This document shows, in pieces, positions 1 to 12,192 of a DNA stretch of 64,000 nucleotides. The notes beneath the pieces were generated by a model, which worked only from the letters and a program-made list of their open reading frames with translations, did no database searches and was not told the DNA's origin. Where the stretch lies: the NCBI GenBank assembly GCA_900169235.1, contig FWCC01000045.1, positions 60,458 through 124,457 of the forward strand, written 5' to 3'. How positions within the stretch are numbered: position 1 is the stretch's first letter; each line of letters starts with the position of its first letter. The position numbers were made by a program, and so were the translations under genes. Source of the DNA: Zarea fungicola (Eukaryota > Ascomycota > Sordariomycetes > Hypocreales > Cordycipitaceae).

Positions 1-373
1 TCAATACAATGCCATGACTAGTTCCACCCTAGCCACTGTTCTCCGTTGTGATCGCAAGACTGTGGCATGACTTTGGCGGCCCGGAAAAACGGCAACACTC
101 TTCTCCAGAGTCAGACGCGCTAAATTATAGGTTCAAGGCCGTCCGAGTCAAGTACTAGTCAATCGCGCCCTTCGTGAGCTGAGCATTAATTTACGTAAAT
201 TTGCCTAATCTTAATTATGAAACGGGATATAGTGTAATTTACAGTCATGTTGAGAAAAAGAAAAAAATCAGAGGCAAAGAAATCGATCTGTCAAAGCCCA
301 AAACGAAAAAAAGAAATCAACACAAGCAACACCAATTACTCGCTAGAAATATACACTCTCAGCGTGCCGATAC
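1..373. other. Left-edge spacer with no gene
   Basis: This AT-rich stretch lies downstream of the regulator that ends at 374. I see no credible coding region. The open frame starting near 247 is lysine-rich low-complexity sequence over an A-rich tract. Confidence 0.6.
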
Positions 374-2247
374 CTAATTCAACGCCAATGTCCAACCCAG
401 CCGCTTCAAAGTTTCTTGCCAGTCAAGTCGTCCTGGTCTAATCGTTTTAAGGGAATTACCCCTGTAGAGATCTCTCATTTTCCAGACCGCTTCAATTGCC
501 GCCTGTGCTGGAATGGTGTTGCTCTTTGGCCTGTAGTCTTTCATGATTGTCAAAATATGAAGAATCGTAGCTCGCTGACTCTCGTTGGCGAAATTGGCAG
601 CGATGAAGATGGGCCACATGGGATACGGATATGTGCCGAGCAAGTAGCTTTGTTGAGCAGCAATCTGCTCCAACAGTCTTATGAGCCTCGGGAGGTGCGG
701 GGTGTCTCGGATGGAAGGCGATTGGCTCGAGTGCCCATAGATGCCGTGGTAAATAAAGAGAAAGGTAGCCTCCTTGTACGCTTCCGCTGTCATGAAGATG
801 TGGTGCGACTCGTCCGCCCCGTCATACACCTGAACCAGGCTTCGTAAGCGACTCTCCAGGGCTATCCCTTCGTTGATCAACTCTGCGTGCGGTGTTGTGG
901 AGCTTGTTACCGCGATTTCATGATGCAGGCGATTCGCGCTGTGAATAATATTGGCGAGACCCCAGGAAAGACCGATAGAGGCATCTATCTTGGCCGAGTC
1001 CTCGTCCTCTTGTTGCTGAAGAATGCTTCTGGTCTCCTCCAGTAATTGCGTCGTTTCCTGGTCCTGCAGCGAGAGCCATGTGTCACCCACGGCAAAATCC
1101 ATGAGCGTGTACAAGAACCCAAAAACAAAGCGCTGAGTCTCATCACTAAAGGCAGCTGACTGATAGATTGCACGCATTGACTTGATTAGCGTCGAGCTGC
1201 CCTTTAAATGATATGCCCATTGGCCTTTACTACCACCTGAAACGTCAAGATGGCATAGGAAGGCAATGGTCAACAGAATCGCGTCACGATCCTCTATGGA
1301 CGAGAACCGGAGGGTATCGTTGTCGCAGTTCTGTCGGAGCAACGACAACGCTTTGCACTTGTGATAGTATAGAGCTTGCCTATAGTCCTCTGAGTGTTGC
1401 GTGGGTTTCTGATTAAGATGATCGTGTGCGGCAAACGCAGCCACCGTGTGTGAGAGCATCTCTGAAGAGAGGCTAACTGGAATCACCAGCTGGCGAAACT
1501 GGTTGTCAAGTCCATCAACAAGGACACGCTTTCCACAGACAACCTCTTGATCTAGATGGCATTAATTGTATGTTTACCGTATAAGAAAGGATTCCGCACA
1601 CTTACAGTAATACAGCATGGAGTCTCCAAATGAACCGATGCTTTGGCGTGATTGGAGCGAGAACCAGAGAGGGGACGAAGGAGTTGACGCGGGAGATGAA
1701 CGGAATTCAAACTTGTTGGAAAATGTAGACTCATTGTCAAGGCCCCTCTCCAGGCCGTCATCTTCGTCCTCGAAATCCGTTGGCGAATAATTGATTAGGT
1801 GGATAGTCAGAGTCGAAGTAGGTATCATATAATGATCTTTGGTTTGTTAAACAGCCGAGTTAGCACTGTTAATAAACCAAGTTCTTCATCGGCTGTGATT
1901 TTGTCAATTACCTCGTGAGTTGGATGGACTCTTCTGCGTTCCAGCTCGCCCAAAAGAGGTACCGTTTCGAATCGCATCTTCCTGCCATAAGACCCGCTGT
2001 GTATAGCTGCATTTGAGCCTCTTTTTCAGGCACCAGCTGCAAGCAGGTACTTGTCCTAGAGCACGGAATTAACATGATAGTGCCGAGGGTGGCATGCTAT
2101 ACTAATGCCGTGGAGGAATGCCAAGAGCGTCATTACCTGCGCATTTTCGGCGACGAGCTGAAATCTGATTAGTCCTTCTGCATATATCAACTGCCAAGAT
2201 GTGACAGACTTACCCTTGCATTGTTGACACCCATATTGATCGCGCAT
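374..2247 (-). CDS. Zn2Cys6 transcription factor (535 aa, five exons)
   Basis: This is a fungal binuclear zinc-cluster regulator, presumed nuclear. I read five exons on the minus strand: 2247-2214, 2157-2137, 2055-1912, 1836-1606 and 1551-374. All phases match, giving 535 residues. The zinc cluster is split over the first three exons, with cysteines at about 7, 10, 17, 24, 27 and 34 (CX2CX6CX6CX2CX6C) and a basic KARRRK loop. The large last exon carries a helical region of the Fungal_trans_2 (Acr-2-like) type, beginning near a YYQEVVCGKR segment. Exon 2 is only 21 nt. The intron before exon 4 has a good branch site (GCTAAC). The next recognised genes downstream of its start are the glucanases at 7-14 kb, so control of them is possible but unproven. 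The zinc-cluster call is firm; the target genes are unknown. Confidence 0.85.
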
Positions 2248-5200
2248 CTTGCTTAATTATGGCTAGTAGATGTGCGAACTCCTTCTACAAGAGTGGACGC
2301 AACGGCGCCTTTAACTACCCCAATGACAGGATAGTGGGTCGAAGCCGGCACACACTCACCGCCCGCCTATAATCAGCTAAGGGGCAGAATGTGCTTTCAT
2401 GACTAGGTCAGCCGGATTGTTATACCCAAGATCGGTCGTTACCTGCCGCGGCTGCCCGAAACATAGAATCTCAAGCCAGCCCTGTGGGGGTAAGACTTGG
2501 GATCACCGATACACTAGTGATAATTGCACCCGGCCTGATGGCACGTTGCGCTGACTGGCGCAGGCCGCCGGTTTTCCTTGAAAGCGCCTCAGTTTGCGGG
2601 AGTCTATGAAAGGTCTTGTAGGTAGCAAGAGGAAGCTGAACATATGGATAGAAATAATGAATTTCGCGATAAGGCAGCTACGCAGTTACTGACAGTTACA
2701 GCATTGACCGCTGCCGATCCGAGGATGCGTCTCTGTATGGCTCTCCCCACGCCTATTTCGCCGACATTTCGCACAGTTCCTGTCTTCTCACGCCATGAGC
2801 AACTAGTGACAGGTCTCCTAGGTGGATAGCAAATTTAAAACCACATGTTGTCACGAATAATGTTAAAGTTCAGAAATCTAGAAGACTGGTTGTGACCCAG
2901 CTACGGTCGGCCATCCACAACAATGCCGTACATGACAAGGTTAGATGTTAGACGACGCTGGTTTCTACAGTAGTATTCAAAATTTAGGTCCATCTCGGAT
3001 TTGACCCAATAAAAACTAAAAGAAAACGTGGTAGCCCATTACCAAGCGATTTACCAGGGACCTTTAGTCCAGCAATCTGACACTGTGGAGAATTTTTGCA
3101 AGGGCACCCGCTACGCCTCTTATGGAGATAGTAAGCACCACCTTATTCAGGGACGAGGAAGAAAGGGGTGTACGCGCGGCGTTAAACGCGCAGAGCAGCA
3201 AGCCCTCCTGCATATGCTTACCCAGTACGTTAAAGTGCGGGGATGCTAACTCCGGTTTTTTCGGTCTTAAAAGAAAACTCTCTGACCATTTCGGATCATC
3301 GGCACACTTTTCAAAGCCGTAGCCGTAGTGGATTGCTGTCTCAAAGTACAACGGCGAGGCATTAACTAATCAACAGTATTATAGCCAAGGAGGCTGAAAG
3401 ACTTCAGTTTCGGGAAGTTTGGCTCAAAAAAGAGTTGCTGTAAATGCTTACGACTCATGAAATGACAAGATGGTAAGATTAATAGAGTATCGTGATGTAA
3501 GGGTGGTAACGCAGTATCTGCCCACGCAGAACCCCATCCACGCTCATTGCGAAGCCTACATTTCCAATTTTCTAACGCGGTCTCCTCTCAATCTCTTCAA
3601 GCTGACTTTATTTATTTATTTTGAAATCGTTGCAGTGTTGGCCACTCTTAATCCGGTCTCCTTGTCTTTGCCTGTGGACTGAGCCGATGAGGCTCAACAC
3701 AATGAGAGAGGCGAGTTCTACGGATCAACGCCACTATCCCAGTCGAAAGCGTTTGCTATATTTAGTTGTCTGCATCATTTCGTCCCAGGTTGTGGGTGAT
3801 TGACAAATTTAGAGTGGAGCGGCCAGATCAGCCAGAACATACCGCAGATACCCTTATCCAAGGCATCAATTTCCGAGTCGACCTTCCGTATTCCGACAAA
3901 TCTGCCCATTTCGAGGTTGCCACGAGAGCCAATCGCGAGTCACGAAGCTGACCGGCTGTGTCTACTATGGATGTTAAGCTCTTACGGGGCTGTGTCAACG
4001 ACTACAATAATCAGGATCTGCGACGACATGGCACTTGCCAGTTCACGTAGTTCCACATGGCGCATGACTACCTATAGTAAGGAGACATCTGGAGGTTGAT
4101 TAAAAGGATAAGCACTTGGATCAGTACGTATTTTGGTCATAGAAAGCTGGCGGCGCATGTAATCTCAAGCTTGTATTTGTCAATTTAGCAAGATTCTCGG
4201 CGCCAGCTCTGGCCCTTGGAACCGTGTATTTTGCTGGGTTTCAAAAAGGATTTGTACCAAGTGATTTCTTAATCTATATTTTGCGCAGCCTTTGTCGAGG
4301 TGTGCTGTGATGCTGGAAGGTAGGTTTCCCATGAGGGGGATGCCCTGCCCGATGCCAGGTCCTTTACAACGTAGTTATGTCTCTACGATGTTGCACCCTT
4401 GCGTCCATGCCTTACAAGCGGTAGCTCCTGGTGGAATGATAACAACTCAACTTCATCTATTGATGTTTAAAGAGTATCTAGCCTGAAAATGTTCTCATGT
4501 TGTCGACGCACGCTTATTTACCTCCATATGCTTCCCCCATAATCACCAGCTCACTCAAAGATAGTGATCTAATTGAAGTTCCGCAACCATGGTTCCTATT
4601 AGTGTGCCTTCCAGGGTGGTGTCCTTCGCCGACGGCCCCAGTAGCAGGGAGTGGACAGCTATTTTTGGGCTTTTTTGGCGCATAATATAGCATCAGCTGT
4701 CACGACTTTGGTAAAGATTATACGTGGCAATAAAGCAGCTCTGGCGGCCACGAACTATGCCTTTTAGTTACATAGCTTGATTTCTAATCGGCTACGAAGC
4801 GTAACCAGCTTCATTCCATTTCGGCCCTGGTTGCACCGACTCCGCGCGGGATACGAAGTAATGCACTTCGGCTAATGTCTCTCCCGCAAGCTCCCTCGCG
4901 ACCTGACAAAAAGTTACATTCGCAATCTCGCTCCGTCACTTAGAGGGAGAGAGGATGCGCGGCTAGTACGATGGGACGCGGCTATATCCAGCTGACAAGC
5001 TTCCAAGGTTGATTACTTTAATTTCTTCACTGGGCTGCTTACATGGGCTGCTGCACGTGTTGCATTGCACCCTATGAACGGACACGGCGTGTTGATAGCA
5101 GTGAAGATTTCGAATATGTAATTCTCTTAAACTTTACCAAGGCGTTTTACTATCAATTTTAACGAGTCATTGGCAAGGAGCTGCCTGTTGCGTACGTTCC

Positions 5201-7155
5201 TTTTCGCCCAGATTTTACACTGGCAAGAATCAATGATCAATCCCACTCAGCGGATTTCTCAATCAGGCAAGCCACCAGTGATGGGTCCGAGCTGTCGCGG
5301 GTTTTCAGGAACGTGGCAGCGCTGGATGCTTATCAAGATGGCCAAGGATTTCTTGTTCCTTCTGGCCGGACGAAACATATCTCTGCATATGCACTGGACC
5401 ATTATAGCACGGCGGAATCCAGACTGTTCTACGCGCAATGTACATGGCTTCTATCAGTTAACCAAGTAGATCGGCAAACATAGGGTAGAGGGCGGTCAAC
5501 CGTTTTGTATGCAACACCCGAGTACGTTCTTTCGATGCCTCAGCAACGTTTTCAAAATTTGCTCCAGTCCTGCGCGGGTTGAATCCGACAAACTCGGATA
5601 GCACTCGATATTCCTTGAGATCCCTAGCATGGGACTCCGACTCCGACGAGGGCTGCACATCGGCAAGTGCTGTGGTATTGCGTTTTTGGTACGAGCACGA
5701 GATGGCTACGCCTGCACGGGTTGAGAGGTCGTGCTCGCAACAGTTATGCTATGGTAATTGCATTCAATTCAAAATCCAGCAACGGAGAGGGACAAAATCC
5801 TCCTCTATATACACAAAAACGAACAAGGGAATTATGAAAAGTCACTGTCATGAGCTGACTTTTCTTGTATCCATGGCAGGCTATTGTCGATCATGGTGTT
5901 GACTGACGGAAGTCTGCAGCCACCATTAGGATTCCATGTATGCGTTGCTTGGTGAGTCAAGTCGCAGTCATAACAGCGTCAGACTTACCCTCACTGCCAG
6001 CGCCCTACCCATAGTGACTTTTCCGCATCCTCATCAACTGCAATGCTTAAATCTTACTTAGCTGCGGTTGTGTCTGGAATCATCTCACACTATACACAGA
6101 AGACGGACGATTAAGGCAATACACTCTGTTAAGCAAAACCATCGACAGCAAGCAAGACGGTTTCTACCTTGCAGCGGCAATCTTTGACGTGATAGGGGAT
6201 TGCGGTTTTGCGTCCAACTTTGGATGCTTTGTCTAGCTCACGTGCATCGAAATTCAGGGTAGGCATATCCAACCTCTAGCTCTTCGTCGCTCTGCCTCTT
6301 CGTCGGCACTGGCCAATCATGTCCCCTGCGTTCGGTGGTGTTCGAGCAAGACAGCCTCGACTGGCTCGCAGCAGAGCGACCGGTGTACTTCACCCAGATG
6401 TGTCGGGCAGCAAGGATAGAATGGCCTGCTTTCTGGGGTATTCAGCTTGACAACGCCTGCGCATTAAGTTCGAAAATGCATTCCCCTCCCGTACGGTAAC
6501 GTAACACCTTCCAGTGCGAGCCAGCCAAATTCACTATTCAAACGAGCTGCCAATTGCACCAAGTTCGCGTAAATTCGGGAAAAATCCAATCCAGGGATTC
6601 GAAAATTAATATATTTCTCGTATTTGTTGATCTCCAGAGTTGAGTGAATCAGAGAAGACTGGTCGGCATGATTTCGGAGGAATGTCCAATTAATTAATGC
6701 AACCCAAACCGTGGCTAGTGCTTAGCGATGAACTACGTGCAGGCCAACAGCCGACGGAATAAATCCCCAGTTTATGTCACATTGTGGCCGGTTTTCGTGT
6801 CATTTATATCAAAAATTGAGGCTAATAATGCCCCCTAGTGGCTGCCAGCCCTCCCTTTGTCAATAACGGTGTGACTAGTACGAAAAGGGGCAATGGCTCA
6901 ATATTATCAGGCTTGTGTAGTAGGTGCAAGAGCCAACGGTGATTAGTAACAACTTGATTTCGATCGACATCTCGAGCTCTCGATCTGAAACTAGCCTGCT
7001 CACTCATCCCCACGTTAGAGAGCATGGTGCGACTTGAGTCCCAACAGCTTGGTATTAGGCCCCTTGGTATAAAGACACGGCGGCACCTCACATCCTGCCC
7101 ACATCAATACCCTAGTAAATCTCAGTTGAAGCCAGCAGTGTTGTGTCAATCCAAG
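2248..7155. other. Gene-poor block of 4.9 kb
   Basis: No intact gene is recognisable. Two stop-free stretches of about 95-106 codons look weakly protein-like: 5163-5483 on plus, which has no ATG, and about 5458-5745 on minus. I could not assign either to a family, and stretches of this length are expected by chance in a block this size. The rest is short overlapping frames with stops. It may be the relic of decayed genes or a large promoter and spacer region. Confidence 0.5.
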
Positions 7156-8539
7156 ATGCGGCTTTCATCATCATTTATTGCGTCTCTAACGCGCTTTCTC
7201 TTCATTTCGCCAGGTGCCATCTCCCTTGTCAATGCAGCGACGACAGTGGACAGGTCAACCCTTAACGGCAAACTCTTTGTTGGGTACCAGGGTTGGTTCA
7301 GAAAGCCAAATCAAGACGATGGAAATACTCATTGGACGAGGTAAAAGCCGCAGTCAACTGTTCTCATGCGCTAGACACAAGATACTAATTGGAGAACAGA
7401 ACCGGCTCTACTCCGCAGGTCGGCAACGGTATGTCGGCTGCATTTTTAACTCATTGCCACGTCAGACTATGTTGACTCATAAAATAGTTGGCGTCGATTT
7501 TCTCCCCAATGTCTCTGGCTATCCCGCGGCCTGTCTGTTTGACACCCCCTTCACACTGCCCGGGGGCGGGAATGCCAAATTCTACACGGCTGATTGCCCA
7601 GGTGTAGTTGATTTGCATTTTAATATGATGGCTCAAAATGGAATCGACGGAGCGTTTATCCAGCGATTCTACGGGTACATTAGTGAACCCAACGGTGGGT
7701 GGCTGAATGTAAGAAGCACTGCATCACATCCTAGACGGTACGTGTTACTGACAAAGTCTGTCCTTTAGATTCTCAATGCGGTAAAAGCTGCGGCCGAAGC
7801 ACACGGGCGCGGATTTGTCATTGAGTACGATCTCTCTGGCGCATCGACGTCTACATCCAACATTGCCCAAACTATCATTAACGACCTCAATAACTTGAAG
7901 ACCATCACCTCGTCTCCAGCATATATGCACCACAACGGAAAGCCAGTTGTTGAAGTGTGGGGTCTAGGCATCCGTTCAGAAATCACAGTTCAAGATGGAA
8001 TCAAAATCGCCAATGCAGTGAAGCAGGCGGGATATTATCTAATCCTCGGCGTCAGACAGGATTGGCGAACTGAAGTCAGCGGAAATAATGGCTACAGCAG
8101 TGTGTACAAGCTTGCCAATATGATTCAGCCTTGGACTGTCGGCTCCTACGATCATAACAGCTACCCGTCTTACCATCAAAACCAGCAGGTTGCAGACTCC
8201 AAGGAGCTACAATCTCTTGGCCTGGAAAGTTCTGTTGTTTGCTGGCCAGGAGCCTCGAGTGCCAACGAGGCCATTGGCACGGCTCCCTTTGATGGATATC
8301 CCCGCTACAATGGCAGTTTCTACAAAGCGCAGCTCGACTCTGCCATTACCCTCAAGCCATCCTTCATATTCGGTGCCATGTTTGACGAGATGAATGAAGG
8401 CACATCCATCTTTCCTGTACTCCGCGCGAACGAGTTGCCTACGAACCAGAGATTTGTTGGTATTGACAATAATATGGATCCAGCGTTTTACCTCAAAATG
8501 GCAGGAACTGCAGGTGCTCAGCTTGCTGCGAAGTGGTAA
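7156..8539 (+). CDS. Secreted GH71/GH99-like glycoside hydrolase (401 aa)
   Basis: Four exons, 7156-7340, 7400-7428, 7488-7708 and 7769-8539, join in phase to 401 residues. I chose the ATG at 7156 because it gives a classical signal peptide (hydrophobic stretch ending near SLVNAA, residues 1-31), so the protein is likely secreted. The mature part begins with the GKLFVGYQGWF signature of fungal and bacterial proteins often named xylosidase/arabinosidase, whose fold resembles families GH71 and GH99. Later landmarks are DGAFIQRFYGY, HNGKPVVEVWGLGI and the acidic FGAMFDEMNEGT segment, where catalytic carboxylates are expected. Homologues remain poorly characterised, so the substrate is unknown. 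The next genes are an alpha-1,3-glucanase and a beta-1,3-glucanase, which suggests a cell-wall polysaccharide target. The family call is good and the activity is inferred. Confidence 0.8.
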
Positions 8540-9275
8540 TACCACACTCTTGAACGTGTATTTTTATCCAGACTGTTACATAAATGGCGCCGTTGTTGCA
8601 AGCAACGGACTACATAGTTTCTAAGTATCGACCTGCATTAAGGAACTGAACTTGCTATCCATGTGCTGTTGTCGCCACCAAAACGGCAGAATTGACTTCA
8701 ATGGGCTTGATCAATGCCTTGTCAAGGCGACCCTGGAAACCGACAATATGACCAAGACTGGCTCGGCCGAATGCGTGAAAGGTCTTGGGGGCGACCACGA
8801 TGGAAGCTTGAGGGTGAGAGCATCACTATTGGTGGGCAAAAGACATCAGTGCTTATATATATATATATATATATATTTAATCTTACCATATGTCTAATCG
8901 TCCTTTACGGACAACACAGCGACTGTTCTTAACCTCTTTAGGGCAATACTTTACTTTTTTACTAGGCTAATAAGGTCGCGGCTGTGGCTTTGCATCATCG
9001 ACTAGTGTCAGCGTGGTATTATCGTCCGTGCAGAGGGCGATTCCTTTCACCAGAGTAGCAGCATCTCTTGCCAAAGCTAACAATAGCAACATTTTATTCC
9101 TGTGGGCAATTTGAGGGAGGGGCGCCATACAATCAAACAAACATTATGGTCAGCTCCGGCAGTTAGGGATGTCATCTACATTTCTTGTCCATTTTCCTCT
9201 CCACCGCTCTATCTACACTATTAAGTAGCGCAATTTCGGGTGCCATGGACATCACATTGGGAGCTTCATCTTCCT
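8540..9275. other. Spacer between convergent glycosidase genes
   Basis: This is the 3' region shared by the GH71/99-like gene (plus) and the GH71 gene (minus). It contains the TA dinucleotide microsatellite at 8853-8877. I see no gene. Confidence 0.6.
8853..8877. repeat. TA dinucleotide microsatellite
   Basis: About eleven uninterrupted TA units lie downstream of the GH71/99-like gene. This is ordinary simple sequence. Confidence 0.9.
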
Positions 9276-10795
9276 TTAAGGAAACGAACCCACGTACGCA
9301 TTGTAATTGTACGTCGTGCATGAGTTTTGAATCTGCTTTCCCCCGGAGCCGCCAGCGATCTGCACTCCAGCGCGACTAAGCTTAAACTTTTGCTCTCCCA
9401 GGCCCATGGTGAAATTAAAGGTGTGGATGCCCGCAGGGGCAGTTCCGATGACTGGAGCACGCGTACCACTGGTCACTGTAAGCTGAGCCGGCTGCGTCAA
9501 CATGGCGCTTGCAAAAACAACATCGTTGAAGAGCTCAACACCCCTCGGCCGGCCAAGGGGGTCATTGCTGCATGTGACGCCCTTTGGGGTGGTGCGATAC
9601 CAGTACACCAAGGTGTCCCGGGTCACAGTCGGGGCAGAGGCCCCAGCCTTGTATGCGGCAATATACGGCTTCATCAACGTCCGCCACGCGTCATGCGGGA
9701 ACCCTGCTGCCCACTGGGAGGATCCGTCATCACTGTGGTGAGGCTCACTTCCCCTGCCAATCAGTTAGCATACATGACGTAGAAAGAATATCGGTGGCTA
9801 TGTCTTTACCCTATGTAGTGGCTTTCGCCAAAGTCTGTCCCGGAATAAATAGTCAGCCTTGTATCCATCATTTTTGCGCAATCACTACTAACCGTTCCAG
9901 GTGAGAATCTCAATCAACTCTGGTTTCATCGCCAGCATCTGCTCCCATCGTCGCGTTGGTTGATCTTCACAGATAAAGGCCCAATTTTTGGTGTTGAAGT
10001 GGGTAAAGAACCATGGCGAGACCGCTTGTAAATACCAAGGTCAGAACGGACGCTCCTCGATTGTAGATGATTAATTATGTTACTCTGGACTTGGATCAAC
10101 TTACGAGCCATGTATGCCAGATTTCCCTTGGCTTGCAGGTAGCGATCATCCCAAATTGTCGTCATCGGTGCCGGGTTGACGCTGTTCCCACCATCAGTCG
10201 GCCATGCATACCAACTCAATCCTCCGTCAATTCCGGTAGTCTGGTAGGACAAGTAGTTTGGATCCTGAATCATGGGAATGACAGTAAGCTTCTGTCCGCC
10301 CATGCTACTCTTGACGGCGTTCCAATTGAAGTAGTCCCCAACAAAAGTGCTCACGAGAGCACCTCCATTGTAGTAAGCCTGACCAGCATTCGAACTGTAG
10401 TTTTGAAGGATTGCTATAATGTCATTGCGGTCGTTGTCTCCCCAATACGCAAAGTCAAATGAGATGAAGACTTTGAATCCAGTGGCGGCAGCAGCTTGGT
10501 AAGCGTTTGCGAGCTGCTTTGGGGTGTAGCTGTCAACTCGTGGTGGTGCACAGTTGAGTGCGAAGCCATCGATGCCAATGGCCTGGGCTTGGGCAATGTC
10601 CAGCTTCCAATCATCTACAGTGTAATTCTCCACAATTCCAACCTGTTTATCAGAAGCTTCATAAGTAAAGTAATACGCTAGCATGTATCGGGCAGAGCTT
10701 ACCATGAAGTGGGCGTACACTGCTTTCTGGGCGGCCGCGGCCAAGACCGGCCAGCAAAGACAGGATATGATACTTTTGGCAGTCACCATGTTCAC
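9276..10795 (-). CDS. Secreted alpha-1,3-glucanase, GH71 (421 aa)
   Basis: This endo-acting alpha-1,3-glucanase (mutanase) would hydrolyse alpha-1,3-glucan of fungal cell walls. Five minus-strand exons join in phase: 10795-10703, 10642-10105, 10024-9893, 9834-9810 and 9753-9276. The N-terminus is a signal peptide (residues 1 to about 23). GH71 landmarks follow in order: KAVYAHFMVG, WKLDIAQAQAIGIDGFALN, VFISFDFAYWG, a PVSPWFFTHF segment spanning an intron, ELIEILTWNDFGESHYIG, and SDDGSSQWAAGFPHDAWR. The C-terminal 130 residues form a beta-rich domain. At 421 residues it matches the compact GH71 form without a CBM24 starch/mutan-binding module. It is divergent from the GH55 gene at 12193, so the two may share regulation. 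The family call is firm. Confidence 0.9.
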
Positions 10796-12192
10796 ATAAG
10801 AGAGAAGAAACTTGAACGGTCAACAAATATTGGATTTCTTTCTGGATTCATGGTTTCTATTTAATATTATAGAAGCTGAGCTCGAGTTTGATCTTGGCGT
10901 GGCATAGAGCAGCTGCTCTGGCTCACACTTGCCAGCAGATACAACACTGGCTTCACCAGAATTATTCTGTCGCTTCAAATAAAACACATGTCTGCCGTAA
11001 TTGGACAGTAAACACCACCAGAATAACACACTCATCGTCACCATTGCGACACTAAAGAGCCAAAGCACCAATACAGCCCTCTCGAGGCAGCCACAGTTGG
11101 CCCCATTGGTCTGCAATGCTACCCTAAGGTGACAGTCACACCACTAACAGAATGAAATTGCAACGAGAAATTAAGACGAAAATTAAACACGAGATCAAGA
11201 TGGCAAGCGGGCCGATTTCATGTTACATGCATAATGCGGGGTATAAAGTGCACACCAAGTCGACGTTGGAACTGTGCGATAGCATGACACTGCAATCGTA
11301 CTTGACATTTGATTGAGTAGATTAGATTGCCAGTTGTAAAAAATAGTATCCACATTGGTAATCACATGCTGCTTTGTTTGGTTGGCACGTTTCCAGGACC
11401 ATTTTACCCCTTTGCTCAGACATATATAGTCAAGTCCATGGGCCGCCATGGGGTGACGAGCTTTAACCTGTGTGTTGCTTCTTTTTCTCTTTCAGATCAA
11501 CCTCTCTTCCTTGTTTTCTCCACATCCCAGTCAACATCCCCCACTGACAGCCCCCTCTCAGCAGATGGAGTAGTCAACTCTCCGAGGGGCGCGAGCATTG
11601 GGTTCTTGAATAACTCCCAACTCTATTCTCTGTCAACTTCCCCCTTTGTCCACTATTCAATCTTCATAAAATTCACTTTACAGTCCCATCCTCATCCCAA
11701 TGTTTCCCCTGGGGATGGCTTGTATCGCTGTCGATCACGGCCAACTTCGAGTCTAGGGTATTATGAAGGCCCACTGTGTAAGTTGGGCTTGGGGAGTGTC
11801 GGCCGAAAATGCGGCCTGCACCCTTGTCATAAACGGACCGAATGAACTCAGTCTACTCAATTAACCGCGAATCAACTGCTCTGAAATCTCGGGGTAATAC
11901 ACTAAATAGAGCGGTAATACTTCCCGGGCAAGCGGAGTGGCGCAACGATGCTTACTGACTATTCCCTACTTGTGTAGCTTGTCCCAATATCTCGTTGGTA
12001 CTAAGATATATCAAGGTGAAGACTTGCAGGCGTGGCTGCAGGTGAACGAGGTATCCAGTTTGACCAGGCCCAGAAAAGAGCGCAATGTCGACTATAAAGT
12101 GTTGTGTTAGTCCATTCAATGAGCGGCGCGTTTTTTGGTCGTAGAAACAAATCTCGTGAATTTGGAGCTTTTCAATTGATACTCCTTGTACA
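10796..12192. other. Shared divergent promoter region of GH71 and GH55
   Basis: This 1.4 kb stretch separates two divergent secreted glucanase genes. A pyrimidine-rich section at about 11480-11700 is compatible with a promoter or leader of the GH55 gene. The longest open frame (11327-11845, plus) has no recognisable protein character. Confidence 0.5.

Noticed and set aside
5163..5745. Two protein-like stop-free stretches as an intact gene
   Set aside because: The plus stretch has no ATG and the minus one no splice partners or family. Lengths near 100 codons are expected by chance in 4.9 kb of spacer.
9327..9782. 151-codon plus-strand frame over GH71
   Set aside because: It is antisense to a well-supported GH71 exon.
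11327..11845. 172-codon plus-strand frame before GH55
   Set aside because: It is Ser/Pro-rich translation of a pyrimidine-rich leader, with no protein features. It is better explained as promoter or leader DNA.
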